From positions 62,001 through 126,000 of the forward strand of contig NZ_MUIN01000017.1 in the NCBI RefSeq assembly GCF_002080045.1: a stretch of 64,000 nt of DNA, given 5' to 3'. This DNA is from Pseudomonas sp. Bc-h. Lineage in GTDB: Bacteria; Pseudomonadota; Gammaproteobacteria; Pseudomonadales; Pseudomonadaceae. The position numbers and the translations under genes were made by a program. The notes beneath the pieces are model-generated. The model was not told where the DNA came from. It was given only the letters and a program-made list of their open reading frames with translations, and did no database searches. How positions within the stretch are numbered: position 1 is the stretch's first letter; every line of letters begins with the position of its first letter. Shown piece by piece: positions 18,827 to 27,755 of this stretch.

Positions 18827-20212
18827 ATGGAAACCGTTTCCGATCGCCTGCCCGAACCCTCGGGTGCGGGGCAAGCCAGCTTCGAAGATCGTACCTACCG
18901 CAAAGTCATCCTGCGCATTCTGCCGGTCCTGCTGCTGTGTTACATGGCCGCTTACCTGGACCGGGTGAACATCGGCTTCGCCAAGCTGGACATGCTCAAT
19001 GACCTGCAATTCAGCAACACCATCTACGCCCTCGGCGCGAGCATCTTCTTCTGGGGGTACTTCCTCTTCGAGGTGCCGAGCAACTTGTTGCTGCATCGCT
19101 TCGGCGCGCGCTTCTGGATCGCCCGGATCATGCTCAGTTGGGCCATCGTCTCCATGGCCGTGGCCTTCACCGTGCCGTTGGCGAAGTTTTTCCATATCGA
19201 ATCCGAAACCATGTTCTATGTGCTGCGCTTTCTGCTCGGCATCTGTGAGGCAGGATTCTTCCCGGGCGTCATCCTTTACCTCAACTACTGGTTCCCGACT
19301 CGTCGTCAAAGCCGGGTGATGTCTGGCTTCCTGATGGCGATGCCGATCAGTCTGACACTGGGCGGTGTGATTTCCGGCTGGCTGATGACCAAGATGCAAG
19401 GCGTGCAGGGCATGGCCGGCTGGCAGTGGCTGCTGATCATCGAAGGCATTCCGTCGGTAATCATGGCCTTCGTGGTGCTGGCGTTCATGGCCAACAACAT
19501 CGATGCCGCAAAATGGCTGTCGCCCGAAGAGAAAGCCATGCTCAAGGCCAACCTGCAGACCGACAGCAAAGGCAAGGCGTCGAACCTGCGCGAGGTGTTC
19601 TTCAACGGTCGGGTGTGGCTGCTGGTGCTGATCCTGCTGACGTTCAACACCGGCTTCTACGGCCTGGCGTTCTGGATGCCGTCGATCATCAAGAGCGCCG
19701 GGATCTCCAACCCGCTGGACATCGGCCTGCTGACGGCCATTCCGTATGGCATCGCGGTGATCGCCATGACCCTCAATGCGCGCCACTCCAACAAGACCGG
19801 CGAGCGTCGTCTGCATGCTGCGATCCCCGCGATCATCGGGGGTATCGGGCTGATGCTGAGTGCGTACTTCGCCAATAACGTGGTGCTGTCGATCATCTTC
19901 CTCAGCGTTTCTGCGTCCGGCGTGCTGAGCCTGATGCCGATCTACTGGACGTTGCCAGGCACTGTGCTGTCGGGCGTTGCAGCGGCGGCGGGGATCGGCA
20001 TGATCAACGCCATCGGCAACCTGTCCGGCTTTACCGGCTCGATGATCACCGCGGTGGCCGAAAACCTGACTGGCAATATCAACAACGGCACCTATGTGTT
20101 GGGTGCGTGTTTGTTCGTCAGTGCCGCGCTGATTCTGTCGATTCCAAGAGCGATGCTGGCGCGCCATGAAGAGCCGGCTCCTACCCCGACCGGCGCGCTC
20201 TCACAGGCTTGA
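18827..20212 (+). CDS. MFS transporter, anion:cation symporter family (sugar acid?)
   Basis: A 461-residue major facilitator with about 12 membrane segments. The ACS-family look is clear: YRKVILRILPVLLLCYMAAY with DRVNIGFAKL, then FLLGICEAGFFPGVILYL. The family carries organic anions such as glucarate, galactonate and phthalate. With the dehydratase and FAH-fold enzyme next door, an aldonic acid is the likely cargo. The start at 18827 has GGAGG (18815-18819). An inverted copy of its last coding segment (20095-20193) is found downstream at 20367-20465. Confidence 0.9.
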   Translation: METVSDRLPEPSGAGQASFEDRTYRKVILRILPVLLLCYMAAYLDRVNIGFAKLDMLNDLQFSNTIYALGASIFFWGYFLFEVPSNLLLHRFGARFWIARIMLSWAIVSMAVAFTVPLAKFFHIESETMFYVLRFLLGICEAGFFPGVILYLNYWFPTRRQSRVMSGFLMAMPISLTLGGVISGWLMTKMQGVQGMAGWQWLLIIEGIPSVIMAFVVLAFMANNIDAAKWLSPEEKAMLKANLQTDSKGKASNLREVFFNGRVWLLVLILLTFNTGFYGLAFWMPSIIKSAGISNPLDIGLLTAIPYGIAVIAMTLNARHSNKTGERRLHAAIPAIIGGIGLMLSAYFANNVVLSIIFLSVSASGVLSLMPIYWTLPGTVLSGVAAAAGIGMINAIGNLSGFTGSMITAVAENLTGNINNGTYVLGACLFVSAALILSIPRAMLARHEEPAPTPTGALSQA

Positions 20213-20225
20213 TATCGCGCGCTCC

Positions 20226-20290
20226 TGTAGCAGTCCGGCTTACCGGCGGTGGCGATCTCCGGTCTGTCACCGCCGGCAAGCCGGACTGCG
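20226..20290. repeat. REP-like palindrome, GCCGGC family
   Basis: Arms AGTCCGGCTTACCGGCGG and CCGCCGGCAAGCCGGACT sit directly after the MFS stop. It may form a transcript-end hairpin. It belongs to the same family as 7380 and 54587. Confidence 0.75.
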
Positions 20291-20301
20291 ACAAGGCGAT
20301 T

Positions 20302-20519
20302 CACCCAACACACTTTGACTGGCTGCCATCGCCATACGCGATGGCAAGCTCGCCAATGCCTGATATCCGGTCGGGGTAGGAGCCGGCTCTTCATGGCGCG
20401 CCAGCATCGCTCTTGGAATCGACAGAATCAGCGCGGCACTGACGAACAAACACGCACCCAACACACTTTGACTGGCTGCCATCGCCATACGCGATGGCAA
20501 GCTCGCCAATGCCTGATAT
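20302..20519. repeat. 65-bp direct repeats flanking a 99-bp inverted copy of the MFS gene end
   Basis: 20302-20366 and 20455-20519 are identical 65-bp direct repeats. Between them, 20367-20465 is the exact reverse complement of 20095-20193, which is coding sequence from the MFS C-terminus. The last 11 bases of the inverted copy (CACCCAACACA) are also the first 11 of the second direct repeat, so a microhomology sits at that junction. No transposase or target-site duplication is present. I infer a replication template-switch event rather than a mobile element. Confidence 0.9.
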
Positions 20520-20591
20520 ACGCCCCTCCCGCTCACTCCTAACATCGGTCGCACACGACCCATCGCCACTGGCGAAATGAAAGGAGAGCCC

Positions 20592-21344
20592 ATGAAAAAC
20601 TTCCGAATCGGCCAGATCGTTCCCAGCTCCAATACCACCATGGAAACCGAAATCCCTGCGATGCTGACCTCGCGTTACTCGTTGTTTCCGGAGGAGCATT
20701 TTACCTTCCACTCTTCACGCATGCGCATGATGCATGTCAGCCCCGAAGAGCTGAAAAAGATGGACATCGACAGCGACCGTTGCGCATTGGAGCTGAGCGA
20801 TGCGCGGGTGGACGTCATGGCTTATGCCTGCCTGGTGGCGATCATGTGTCAGGGCGCGGGCTATCACAAAGTGTCGCAGGAGCGTCTGGGCAAAACCGTC
20901 GCTGGCAACAAGTCCAATGCCCCGGTGCTCAGCTCGGCAGGGGCGCTGATCGACAGCCTGCACATGCTCGATTACAAGAAAGTCTCGATCATTACCCCGT
21001 ACATGAAGCCCTTGACCCAACAGGTCATCGACTACATCGAAGCGGCCGGTATCGAAGTGGTCGATTCCATCAGCCTGGAAGTTTCAGACAACCTTGAGGT
21101 CGGCCGTCTGGACCCCATGAATCTGGTGGCCCACGCTGACAAGTTGAAAATCGGACAGGCTGACGGCGTGGTGCTGTCGTGCTGCGTGCAGATGCCTTCG
21201 CTGCCCGCCATCCAGGTCGTACAGAACCGTCTCGACAAGCCTGTGCTCTCGGCTTCGGTTGCCACCGTTTACCAGATGCTCAAGACCTTGGGCCTCAAGG
21301 CTCAGGTGCCGAACGCAGGGCATCTGTTGTCCGGCGCGTTCTGA
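20592..21344 (+). CDS. Maleate cis-trans isomerase-like enzyme (Asp/Glu racemase superfamily)
   Basis: A 250-residue enzyme opening MKNFRIGQIVPSSNTTMETE, the maleate-isomerase signature. The two catalytic cysteines are in AYACLVAIMCQG and VVLSCCVQMPS. It would convert maleate to fumarate. AAGGAG sits just before the ATG at 20592. In nicotinate and pyridine degradation this gene normally lies with amidase and hydroxylase genes. None is here, only a LysR gene 58 bases downstream on the same strand, so it may act alone on maleate or a related diacid. Confidence 0.87.
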   Translation: MKNFRIGQIVPSSNTTMETEIPAMLTSRYSLFPEEHFTFHSSRMRMMHVSPEELKKMDIDSDRCALELSDARVDVMAYACLVAIMCQGAGYHKVSQERLGKTVAGNKSNAPVLSSAGALIDSLHMLDYKKVSIITPYMKPLTQQVIDYIEAAGIEVVDSISLEVSDNLEVGRLDPMNLVAHADKLKIGQADGVVLSCCVQMPSLPAIQVVQNRLDKPVLSASVATVYQMLKTLGLKAQVPNAGHLLSGAF

Positions 21345-21402
21345 GTCAATGACGGACGAGGTACTATGGCGGCCATTCTGGCCAGCACGCCCGGTACCTC
21401 AC

Positions 21403-22284
21403 ATGAAACTCGATCCCGTTTCGTTGCGCCTCTTCGTCAGCGTTGTCGAAGAAGGCACCATCGCAGCCGCCGCCAAGCGTGAGCACATTGCGGCGGCTGC
21501 GGTGAGCAAGCGGCTCAGCGAACTGGAAGAGTTGCTCGACTCCCGGCTGCTCAATCGCACCAACAAAGGCATCACCCCGACTGACGCCGGTCTTTCGCTG
21601 TTGTTCATGGCCCGCAGCGCGCTGAACAACCTCAATGAAATCGTCGTGCAAATGCGCGACTACTCCCATGGGCGTCGCGGTTCGGTTCATGTGCTGGCCA
21701 ACATTTCTGCGATCACCCAGTTCATGCCGGGGCTGATCAAGTCCTTCATGGCGCTGTACCCGCTGATCAATGTCGGGCTTGAAGAACAGCAAAGCCTGGC
21801 GATCACCAAGGCGGTGGCGGAAAATCGAGCCGACATCGGCATTTTCACGCGCCTGCCCCACGGCGCGGACATCGAGGTCTTCCCGTTTCGCACCGACCGT
21901 TTGGTGCTGTTGGTGCCGAACGATCACCCGCTGGCAGGGCGCGAATCGGTCACCTTCAGTGAAACTCTCGATCACGAGTACGTCACGCTGCGCAGCGGCA
22001 CTCATCTCAATTTTCAGCTGATAAAAGCCGCCAACGATCTGGGCCGCTCGCTGAAAATCCGCATGGAAGTTTCCAGTTACGACGCGCTGTGCCTGATGGT
22101 TCAGGCTGGTGTCGGAATCGGCATCATGCCCGCGGGCAGTGTGGAAATTTACAAGATGGATGGCGCGACCGCCGTGCAACTGCACGAGGACTGGGCCAGC
22201 CGCGAACTCAGCGTGTGCGTGAGATCCAGGGCAGGTTTATCCACAGCTGCGCAGCTGTTTCTGGAGCATTTGTTGGGCGAGTAG
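21403..22284 (+). CDS. LysR-family transcriptional regulator
   Basis: A 293-residue LysR protein. The HTH is SLRLFVSVVEEGTIAAAAKR to LNRTNKGITPTDAGLSLL, with a standard effector domain. The start is the ATG at 21403 (MKLDPVSLR). Unusually for LysR, it is downstream of and co-directional with its presumed target, the maleate isomerase gene, so it may be part of the same transcript. Confidence 0.88.
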   Translation: MKLDPVSLRLFVSVVEEGTIAAAAKREHIAAAAVSKRLSELEELLDSRLLNRTNKGITPTDAGLSLLFMARSALNNLNEIVVQMRDYSHGRRGSVHVLANISAITQFMPGLIKSFMALYPLINVGLEEQQSLAITKAVAENRADIGIFTRLPHGADIEVFPFRTDRLVLLVPNDHPLAGRESVTFSETLDHEYVTLRSGTHLNFQLIKAANDLGRSLKIRMEVSSYDALCLMVQAGVGIGIMPAGSVEIYKMDGATAVQLHEDWASRELSVCVRSRAGLSTAAQLFLEHLLGE

Positions 22285-22358
22285 CGAGAGCGAGAGCTTC
22301 ACGCACCCCACAAACTCTGTAGAAGCACGGCCGTGGGGGCCGTCAAGTCTGTGTAGGA

Positions 22359-23183
22359 TCACTTCGGGTCATACCCGCCAAAACACGCCCGAACCAGCAC
22401 CATCAACACCGCCAGATTCCCCTTCAAGCCACTGATCTTGGTCGGCACGTCGCCCTGTGGATAACGCCTTACCGTGGGCAGTTCGACGCAGCGATACCCC
22501 AGCCTCGGCGCGCGGTAGGACAGATACGCCAGCAGTTCATAAGTCATGAACACATCGCGAAACGTCGCAATTCGCGGGTCGAGCAACATCGTGCGGCTGT
22601 AGGCGCGAAACCCCTGTGTGGTGTCGGTCCAGTCGAATCCCGAGGCCAGACTCAGCATCGGCGCGTGTATGAAACGAATCGCGATGTCGCGGGATTTCGG
22701 CGTGTTGTCTGCCACGCCTCCAGCCAGAAACCGCGAGGCCTGAACGAAGTCCACGCCTTGTTTGAGCGCCTCGATGAACTGCGGTATCGCCTGCGGATCG
22801 TCCTTGTCGTTGCCGTCGATGGTGATGATGCCCTCGTACCCCTGATCCAGGGCAAACGCATAGGCGCAGCGCAATTGCGCGCTGAGTTTGCCCGGCGAGG
22901 TTTTCACCAACAGCCCGCGCACCCCGGTCACCATCAGCATGTCATGGGCCAGCGAGCCATCAGTGCTGCCGCCATCGACAATGATAATGTCGGCGATTTG
23001 ATTGATCGAAAGCGCTGCCATGCGCGCGAGCAGGCTGACGATGCGCTCGCCTTCGTCGATGACCGGGATGACCACGCAATAGGCATGCACGCGGCCGAGC
23101 CACAACGGCGTCTCGAAGAACGGGATCTGCCGCGCGAGTTTGGTCAGCGTCGGTCGTCCGGGAGAGAAAGTTGTGTCAGTCAT
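22359..23183 (-). CDS. Family 2 glycosyltransferase (polyprenyl-phosphate type)
   Basis: A 274-residue GT2 enzyme. GT-A motifs are CVVIPVIDEGERIVSLLARM, IIIVDGGSTDGS and GIITIDGNDKDDP (the DXD-like metal site). There is no clear C-terminal membrane pair, as in DPM1-like synthases. It likely loads a sugar on a lipid phosphate. It is the last gene of the seven-gene minus-strand operon, and its start touches the stop of the EmrE/ArnE-like gene. A short GC hairpin lies at 22327-22343 after its end. Confidence 0.82.
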   Translation of the reverse strand: MTDTTFSPGRPTLTKLARQIPFFETPLWLGRVHAYCVVIPVIDEGERIVSLLARMAALSINQIADIIIVDGGSTDGSLAHDMLMVTGVRGLLVKTSPGKLSAQLRCAYAFALDQGYEGIITIDGNDKDDPQAIPQFIEALKQGVDFVQASRFLAGGVADNTPKSRDIAIRFIHAPMLSLASGFDWTDTTQGFRAYSRTMLLDPRIATFRDVFMTYELLAYLSYRAPRLGYRCVELPTVRRYPQGDVPTKISGLKGNLAVLMVLVRACFGGYDPK

Positions 23184-23539
23184 CAGGCCACCCGCGCAGT
23201 GATCAGGGCGACACCTGCGATCACCAGCAGGATGCCGGCCGCTGTCGTCCAGTAGAAGGTTTCACGAAAAATCAGGATCGACGAACAGGCCACGGCGGCC
23301 ACTGCACCGGCAGTCAACACCGGGTGGGCGATGTTCAGCGGCAGGCGGGCGAGCGCGGCGGCGTAGAGCAAGAACGCGGCGCCGTACAAACCGAGTCCGA
23401 CCCAGAATGGCCAGTTGCTCAGGGCCTCCAAGGGCGAACCCAGCGAAGGAAATCTGCGCGGCGGCATCATCGCCATTTTCACCAGCACGCTGGCCGAGGC
23501 GTTGGATAAAATCCCGAGGATCAGAATCGCCCACTTCAT
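23183..23539 (-). CDS. Small EmrE/ArnE-like membrane transporter (four segments)
   Basis: A 118-residue protein with four hydrophobic segments at roughly 1-20, 35-58, 65-85 and 93-117. It belongs to the drug/metabolite transporter superfamily and resembles EmrE and the ArnE/ArnF flippase subunits. Lying between glycosyltransferase and sugar genes, a lipid-linked sugar flippase role is more likely than drug export. This is inference from context. It overlaps its upstream gene by four bases. Confidence 0.8.
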   Translation of the reverse strand: MKWAILILGILSNASASVLVKMAMMPPRRFPSLGSPLEALSNWPFWVGLGLYGAAFLLYAAALARLPLNIAHPVLTAGAVAAVACSSILIFRETFYWTTAAGILLVIAGVALITARVA

Positions 23540-24372
23540 GGCTGCGTACTCGGGGGTTGGTTCCGGTAGTGCTGGATGGCCACGTTCAGCGCCCGCTCGA
23601 TGGTGTCCAGATGCGATTCGTTGCGCGTCGGTAGCATTTCGATGCTGACCAGCAGATCCGGGAGATGGCGGTTGATGGCAGCGGCCATGGCGACATGATC
23701 GGTATCGCCGTCGCCCAGCGGCAGCAGGTCTCGCTCGCTGGCGTGAATGTGGCCGATCAGGTCGGCGTCATCTTTCAGCACGCTGTAAGGATCTTCGCCA
23801 TTGATCGTCAGCGACCCGGTATCCAGTTGCATAAGGATGCTCGGATGGTCGACCTTGCGCACAATCTGCGCGGTGACGGGGCTGGTGGTCATGAAGTTGG
23901 CGCCGTAGCACTCGGGGTTCGGCTCCAGGCAAAAGGTCACTCCGTGATCTTCTGCGATGGCGCCCAGCGCCCGAAAAAACGGCACGGCGATGTCCTGCGC
24001 CTCCCAATCGTCCAGGCCTTTGCGGTCTCGGTTTTTCGGCGAACCGAACACCAGTCGGGTAGCGCCCAGACCGGAGCCGATGCGACAGACCTCGTTCAGG
24101 TGCTGCAGCATCGAGGCCTGACTCGCCGCGCAGCCAAAAAGGTTCAAGCCTTGCGTGCCGAACAACAGCGCCTGCATGCCGGTGATATCGATTCCGCGCG
24201 CAGTCCATGCGTCACGAACATCGGCAATCTGTCTGGATGTCGCGGCGACCGGATCAGGGAAATATTTGCCGGGCGCGACGTCGATTGCGTCGACGCCGTA
24301 GCGCTTGAGCAGCGCAGCGATGTTCTCATCCTCGACGACGTCCCAGGCGATGTTGGAAATGGCCAGCCTCAT
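23536..24372 (-). CDS. Xylose-isomerase-like TIM-barrel sugar isomerase/epimerase
   Basis: A 278-residue AP endonuclease 2/sugar phosphate isomerase fold. MRLAISNIAWDVVEDENIAA opens the barrel. Metal-site residues look present in CLEPNPECYGANF, LMQLDTGSLTING and GHIHASERDLLPLG. The family interconverts or rearranges sugars and inosose-like compounds. With the neighbouring NAD-binding protein it may make the special sugar of this cluster. The overlaps on both sides are four bases. Confidence 0.82.
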   Translation of the reverse strand: MRLAISNIAWDVVEDENIAALLKRYGVDAIDVAPGKYFPDPVAATSRQIADVRDAWTARGIDITGMQALLFGTQGLNLFGCAASQASMLQHLNEVCRIGSGLGATRLVFGSPKNRDRKGLDDWEAQDIAVPFFRALGAIAEDHGVTFCLEPNPECYGANFMTTSPVTAQIVRKVDHPSILMQLDTGSLTINGEDPYSVLKDDADLIGHIHASERDLLPLGDGDTDHVAMAAAINRHLPDLLVSIEMLPTRNESHLDTIERALNVAIQHYRNQPPSTQP

Positions 24373-25151
24373 GCCTTGGCCTCCGTCGCGCGAGCTTCCG
24401 ATTGCGCGTAACTGCGCACCGCCTGGATGGTGTCCCTAACGCTGTATTGATAGCGGCCCCGCCCCCCGAACAACGCCGCGTGGCAAGTCTGCATCGTGTA
24501 TCGCGCAGGCATGACGCTGCGCACGTTTTCGAAGGGCACGCCAAACCCTTGGAGTGAGATGTCCGCGACTGTCACCGGCTCGGCACACAGGTGGATCAGG
24601 TCCAGCCCTGCGTTGAGCGCGGTCTGGATGTCGCATGCCAGATTGACCATCGGATAAAACTGGAACAGGCCACGGCTGTCGATGGCCGGCAGATTGTTCT
24701 GATGGAGGAAGTCGTAAATCACATTCTTGCGCAGTCCAGGACCGATGAGCCCCGGCAGACGGACGATCAGATGACGTGGGAAAAAGTCCTCGACGAAGCA
24801 CTCCAGCAAGCGTCGGTTCATGCCATAGGCGTGCAGTCCGACCTCATCCACCGGCGAGTCCTCATCGACGCCAATCGGCGTATGGAACACGTCGACGGTG
24901 CTGATCAGCACGAAGGTCTGGCAGCGCACCGTGCGCAGGTGATCGATCAGCTTTTCGATCTTCTCCCGGTCGGCGTCGGGCTCGCGATTGGCGATCCACT
25001 TCTGCGCCGAGGCGCCCGCGCAGACCAGCGTGTCGAAGCTGCGTCCTTCGATCTCATGAATGTTGGTCGAACGATACAGCGCGTCGAAGCGCGCCTGACG
25101 CATCAGGGTCGAGCCGACAAAACCGGAGAAGCCAATCAGACCGTTGCTCAT
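24369..25151 (-). CDS. NAD(P)-dependent epimerase/dehydratase-like protein
   Basis: A 260-residue extended-SDR-like protein. The N-terminal IGFSGFVGSTLMRQ is a variant of the usual GxxGxxG nucleotide motif. A YGMNRR segment matches the catalytic YxxxK site in position but has R in place of K, and a serine/threonine lies upstream (LISTVDVF). It may have altered chemistry or a binding role. It sits mid-operon between the multispan membrane protein and the isomerase. Confidence 0.75.
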   Translation of the reverse strand: MSNGLIGFSGFVGSTLMRQARFDALYRSTNIHEIEGRSFDTLVCAGASAQKWIANREPDADREKIEKLIDHLRTVRCQTFVLISTVDVFHTPIGVDEDSPVDEVGLHAYGMNRRLLECFVEDFFPRHLIVRLPGLIGPGLRKNVIYDFLHQNNLPAIDSRGLFQFYPMVNLACDIQTALNAGLDLIHLCAEPVTVADISLQGFGVPFENVRSVMPARYTMQTCHAALFGGRGRYQYSVRDTIQAVRSYAQSEARATEAKA

Positions 25152-26647
25152 AATTGCGCATCCAGCGGGCAGTGCACCCGAATCAGTTGGGCGTTGTACA
25201 CATAGAAATACGAGGTGTAAGTGCAGTTCAGGCGGCTGATTTCGGCTTCCAGTGCCTTGCCGCGACCGCTGACGTCCTTGTCCAGATTGACGTGGGAAAC
25301 CAGTACGGAAAAATCCTTCGCCGGCCGCTGTCGCAGCAGTTCGGCGAGTGAATCCTGATATTCGACCATGCCCAGATTCGGGGCGCGATGCTTGGTGGCT
25401 TCGTCGAAAACACGCACGTACTGATGCTTGTTCAGGCGCTGGTCGAGCAGGGCGTAATACTCCAGCGAAGGCTGAGCATCGGGGTAAACGAGGAATTGGG
25501 TGGGCGGCATCTGCGCGACATGCTCGTACAGCGCATTATTGTCGACGTACTCGTAATTCACGCCCTTGAGGTTGTTGTAACAGGCCTTGCCGGCCTGCAG
25601 CGTCATCAACAACAGCAACGCCAGGCCGAGCATCTTGAGTGGGCGAGCAGGGCTGGCAGTGAACTCCAGCACTGCGCAACAGGCGATGACCATGCTGAAC
25701 GGCACCAGCCAGATCACATGACGCGGGTAGGTCGCAGGGTAGAAACCGACGATTCTGCCGACGATCACCACCAGCAAAATGCCAATGAAAACCAGGTTCA
25801 GCGTGAACACAAAACCCTGTCGACGGGTGACCAGCAGCGCGACGTTGGCAATGCCCGAAACGACCAGCAATGCCTTGCCATACGCGCCGAGAATCGCCTC
25901 CTTCAGCACCCCCAGCGAGCCGAGCGCAGAGGTTGAGTAGTAATCGTCGTAATTGCCCAGCTGATACACCGTCAGGTATTTCATGTAGGCGTAGGCGGCG
26001 ACCACCATCAGTGCGCAGATGAACAATGCTGCAATCGTCGCCTTGCCTCGTTCGTCCCACGGCCTGAAGGCAAAGGTCAGAGACGCATACACCAGCAGCG
26101 CGCCGGAGACGATCAGCGTCGAGAAACCCAACACGCTGAGCACGGCTGCCATGACAATCGGCCAATAGAGATTGCCGTGCTCCTCGGCTTGCCACAGCGA
26201 GTAGATCGCCAGAAAACTCACCGACACTTCCAGGAAGTAGTGCTTGAGTTCTGTCAGAAACAGCCCCATCGAAAACGAGTGGCCGATCATTGCCAGCAGG
26301 AACACCACCGCGCCCCAGCGATACTGCCGAAACACCGCGAACATCGGCGCGATCAGCACGCAAGACAGAGCCAGCACCGACAGCCGCAGCGGCTCGATGT
26401 TGTAGTGGAACAGCCACATGATCGCCTTGAAAAACAGCGACGCCAGCACCGGTTCGGCCTGATCGTAGTAAGGCAGTGGTTTGAGAAATTCGCCGGGGCT
26501 GCGCAGGGCGATGATGTCCTTGAGCAGCATCGCTTCGTCGATCCAGATCGAGCGCGTGGCAAGGGTCAGAAACAGGCTCGCGAGCACCGCAATTGCGAGG
26601 GGCAGAACGAACGCCGGGGCGATGCGCGACAGATCAGAAGACTTCAT
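25148..26647 (-). CDS. Multispan membrane protein, GT39/ArnT-like
   Basis: About 499 residues with roughly 10-12 membrane segments and a C-terminal soluble tail of about 120 residues. The first loop has TRSIWIDEAMLLKDIIAL, where acidic residues follow the first segment as in polyprenyl-phosphate-sugar-using GT-C transferases. I infer that it moves the flipped lipid-linked sugar to an acceptor. The start used is the ATG at 26647, which overlaps the FAD enzyme gene by 14 bases. A GTG at 26671 is possible. Confidence 0.75.
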   Translation of the reverse strand: MKSSDLSRIAPAFVLPLAIAVLASLFLTLATRSIWIDEAMLLKDIIALRSPGEFLKPLPYYDQAEPVLASLFFKAIMWLFHYNIEPLRLSVLALSCVLIAPMFAVFRQYRWGAVVFLLAMIGHSFSMGLFLTELKHYFLEVSVSFLAIYSLWQAEEHGNLYWPIVMAAVLSVLGFSTLIVSGALLVYASLTFAFRPWDERGKATIAALFICALMVVAAYAYMKYLTVYQLGNYDDYYSTSALGSLGVLKEAILGAYGKALLVVSGIANVALLVTRRQGFVFTLNLVFIGILLVVIVGRIVGFYPATYPRHVIWLVPFSMVIACCAVLEFTASPARPLKMLGLALLLLMTLQAGKACYNNLKGVNYEYVDNNALYEHVAQMPPTQFLVYPDAQPSLEYYALLDQRLNKHQYVRVFDEATKHRAPNLGMVEYQDSLAELLRQRPAKDFSVLVSHVNLDKDVSGRGKALEAEISRLNCTYTSYFYVYNAQLIRVHCPLDAQL

Positions 26648-27755
26648 TGTCCAGTTTCTCCAGCACGTCATAGATGTTGTCGATCTTGCCGCCGAGCACC
26701 GAGTAGCAGCCTGGCAAACTGGCGTGCTTCTCGAACAGAATCGGCCTGCCGTCGTTGCGGTCGTTCTTCGCCAGTACGGTTTTCACTTCGTACAGCGAGT
26801 CCATGTGCCGTGAGTCGAGAATTGCCGGGAGATAACGGCCCACATCGCGAACCATGCGCTCGACGCGGCTGGAACGCTGGTGCCGGGCGAGCTTGTCGTA
26901 CGGGTTGATCGCCTTCTCGTCATCCCAATGCAGATGAGGCGTGAACCGCACGTGAGACAGCGTGTGCAGGTCGCGCGAAGGGAACGGCATCATCGAGAAA
27001 AACGGCCCGTCCATCACCGTCACTCCGAGGCCTTCAAGCGCAGGCGGCATCTGCATCAGGGCCATTTCGGTGATCTCGTGACGCAGGTCGGTGTCCAGCC
27101 CCGGAAAGTCACCATTGAAGTGATTGCTGCCGCTGTAGGTGCAATTGAACAGATAACGACAACTCAGCCGCTGCGGGCCGTTTTCGTGCTCGGTTACCAC
27201 TTGCAGCGTGGCGTCGGGTCCCTGGTAGATTTCGGTGGCGCGGGTCTGAAAGCGCACCTGCACACCGCATTCTTCAAGCTCCTGCACGGCCCAGCGCGCC
27301 AGTTGCGTGGAGTCGAAGGCGTACTCCTGCACCTGAAACACCTCTTCGATCAGACGTGGTTCGAACAGCCCGTGAGCGGCCGCATCCGCGCGCTTGATTT
27401 GCGCCCCGATGTCGCGACAGAAGCGCTCGAACTGCCGCGCCGTGACCTTCGAGTTGTGCCGCGCAATCGCATACAGCTTGGTGAAATCGCACTTCACCGC
27501 GTTTGGCCAGTCAGCGACGAAACGCGGCAGGTTGATCCGGCTGCGATAGGCCGTCGTGAAGCTGCGCGGGTAGTGATAGCCGTTATGGACGCGAGCCTGA
27601 TTGTTGTAGGACGCGCGCCTGAGCAGGCCGCTTTCGCGCTCCAGTAGAACGATGCGTTTGAAGCCGCGCTGCCGGGCCAGATGGATCGCAATCGCCGATC
27701 CGTAGAACCCGCCGCCGATGACGATCGCCTCATGGCAAGGCTCCGGTTCGATCAT
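26634..27755 (-). CDS. FAD-dependent oxidoreductase (DAO family)
   Basis: A 373-residue protein with the dinucleotide-binding start EAIVIGGGFYGSAIAIHLAR and the acidic end of the Rossmann fold (VLLERES). The C-terminal half matches D-amino-acid oxidase-like enzymes. The reading frame stays open upstream to 28532, but that part lies over the GT2 gene in another frame. The ATG at 27755, sharing ATGA with the GT2 stop, is the true start. It may oxidise a sugar or amino-sugar precursor of the cluster. Confidence 0.85.
   Translation of the reverse strand: MIEPEPCHEAIVIGGGFYGSAIAIHLARQRGFKRIVLLERESGLLRRASYNNQARVHNGYHYPRSFTTAYRSRINLPRFVADWPNAVKCDFTKLYAIARHNSKVTARQFERFCRDIGAQIKRADAAAHGLFEPRLIEEVFQVQEYAFDSTQLARWAVQELEECGVQVRFQTRATEIYQGPDATLQVVTEHENGPQRLSCRYLFNCTYSGSNHFNGDFPGLDTDLRHEITEMALMQMPPALEGLGVTVMDGPFFSMMPFPSRDLHTLSHVRFTPHLHWDDEKAINPYDKLARHQRSSRVERMVRDVGRYLPAILDSRHMDSLYEVKTVLAKNDRNDGRPILFEKHASLPGCYSVLGGKIDNIYDVLEKLDNEVF

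Noticed and set aside
18773..20167. Long open frame of about 464 codons on the minus strand across the MFS gene
   Set aside because: It is antisense to a clear MFS transporter and is rich in His, Gln, Arg and Asp with no domain. It is a GC-codon shadow.
20302..20519. CRISPR array or insertion sequence
   Set aside because: There are only two direct repeats and a copied gene segment as spacer, with no cas genes, transposase or target-site duplication.
20249..20542. Plus-strand frame of 97 codons in the duplicated region after the MFS gene
   Set aside because: It encodes the antisense of the MFS tail and the repeated 65-bp unit, so it is a product of the duplication and not a gene.
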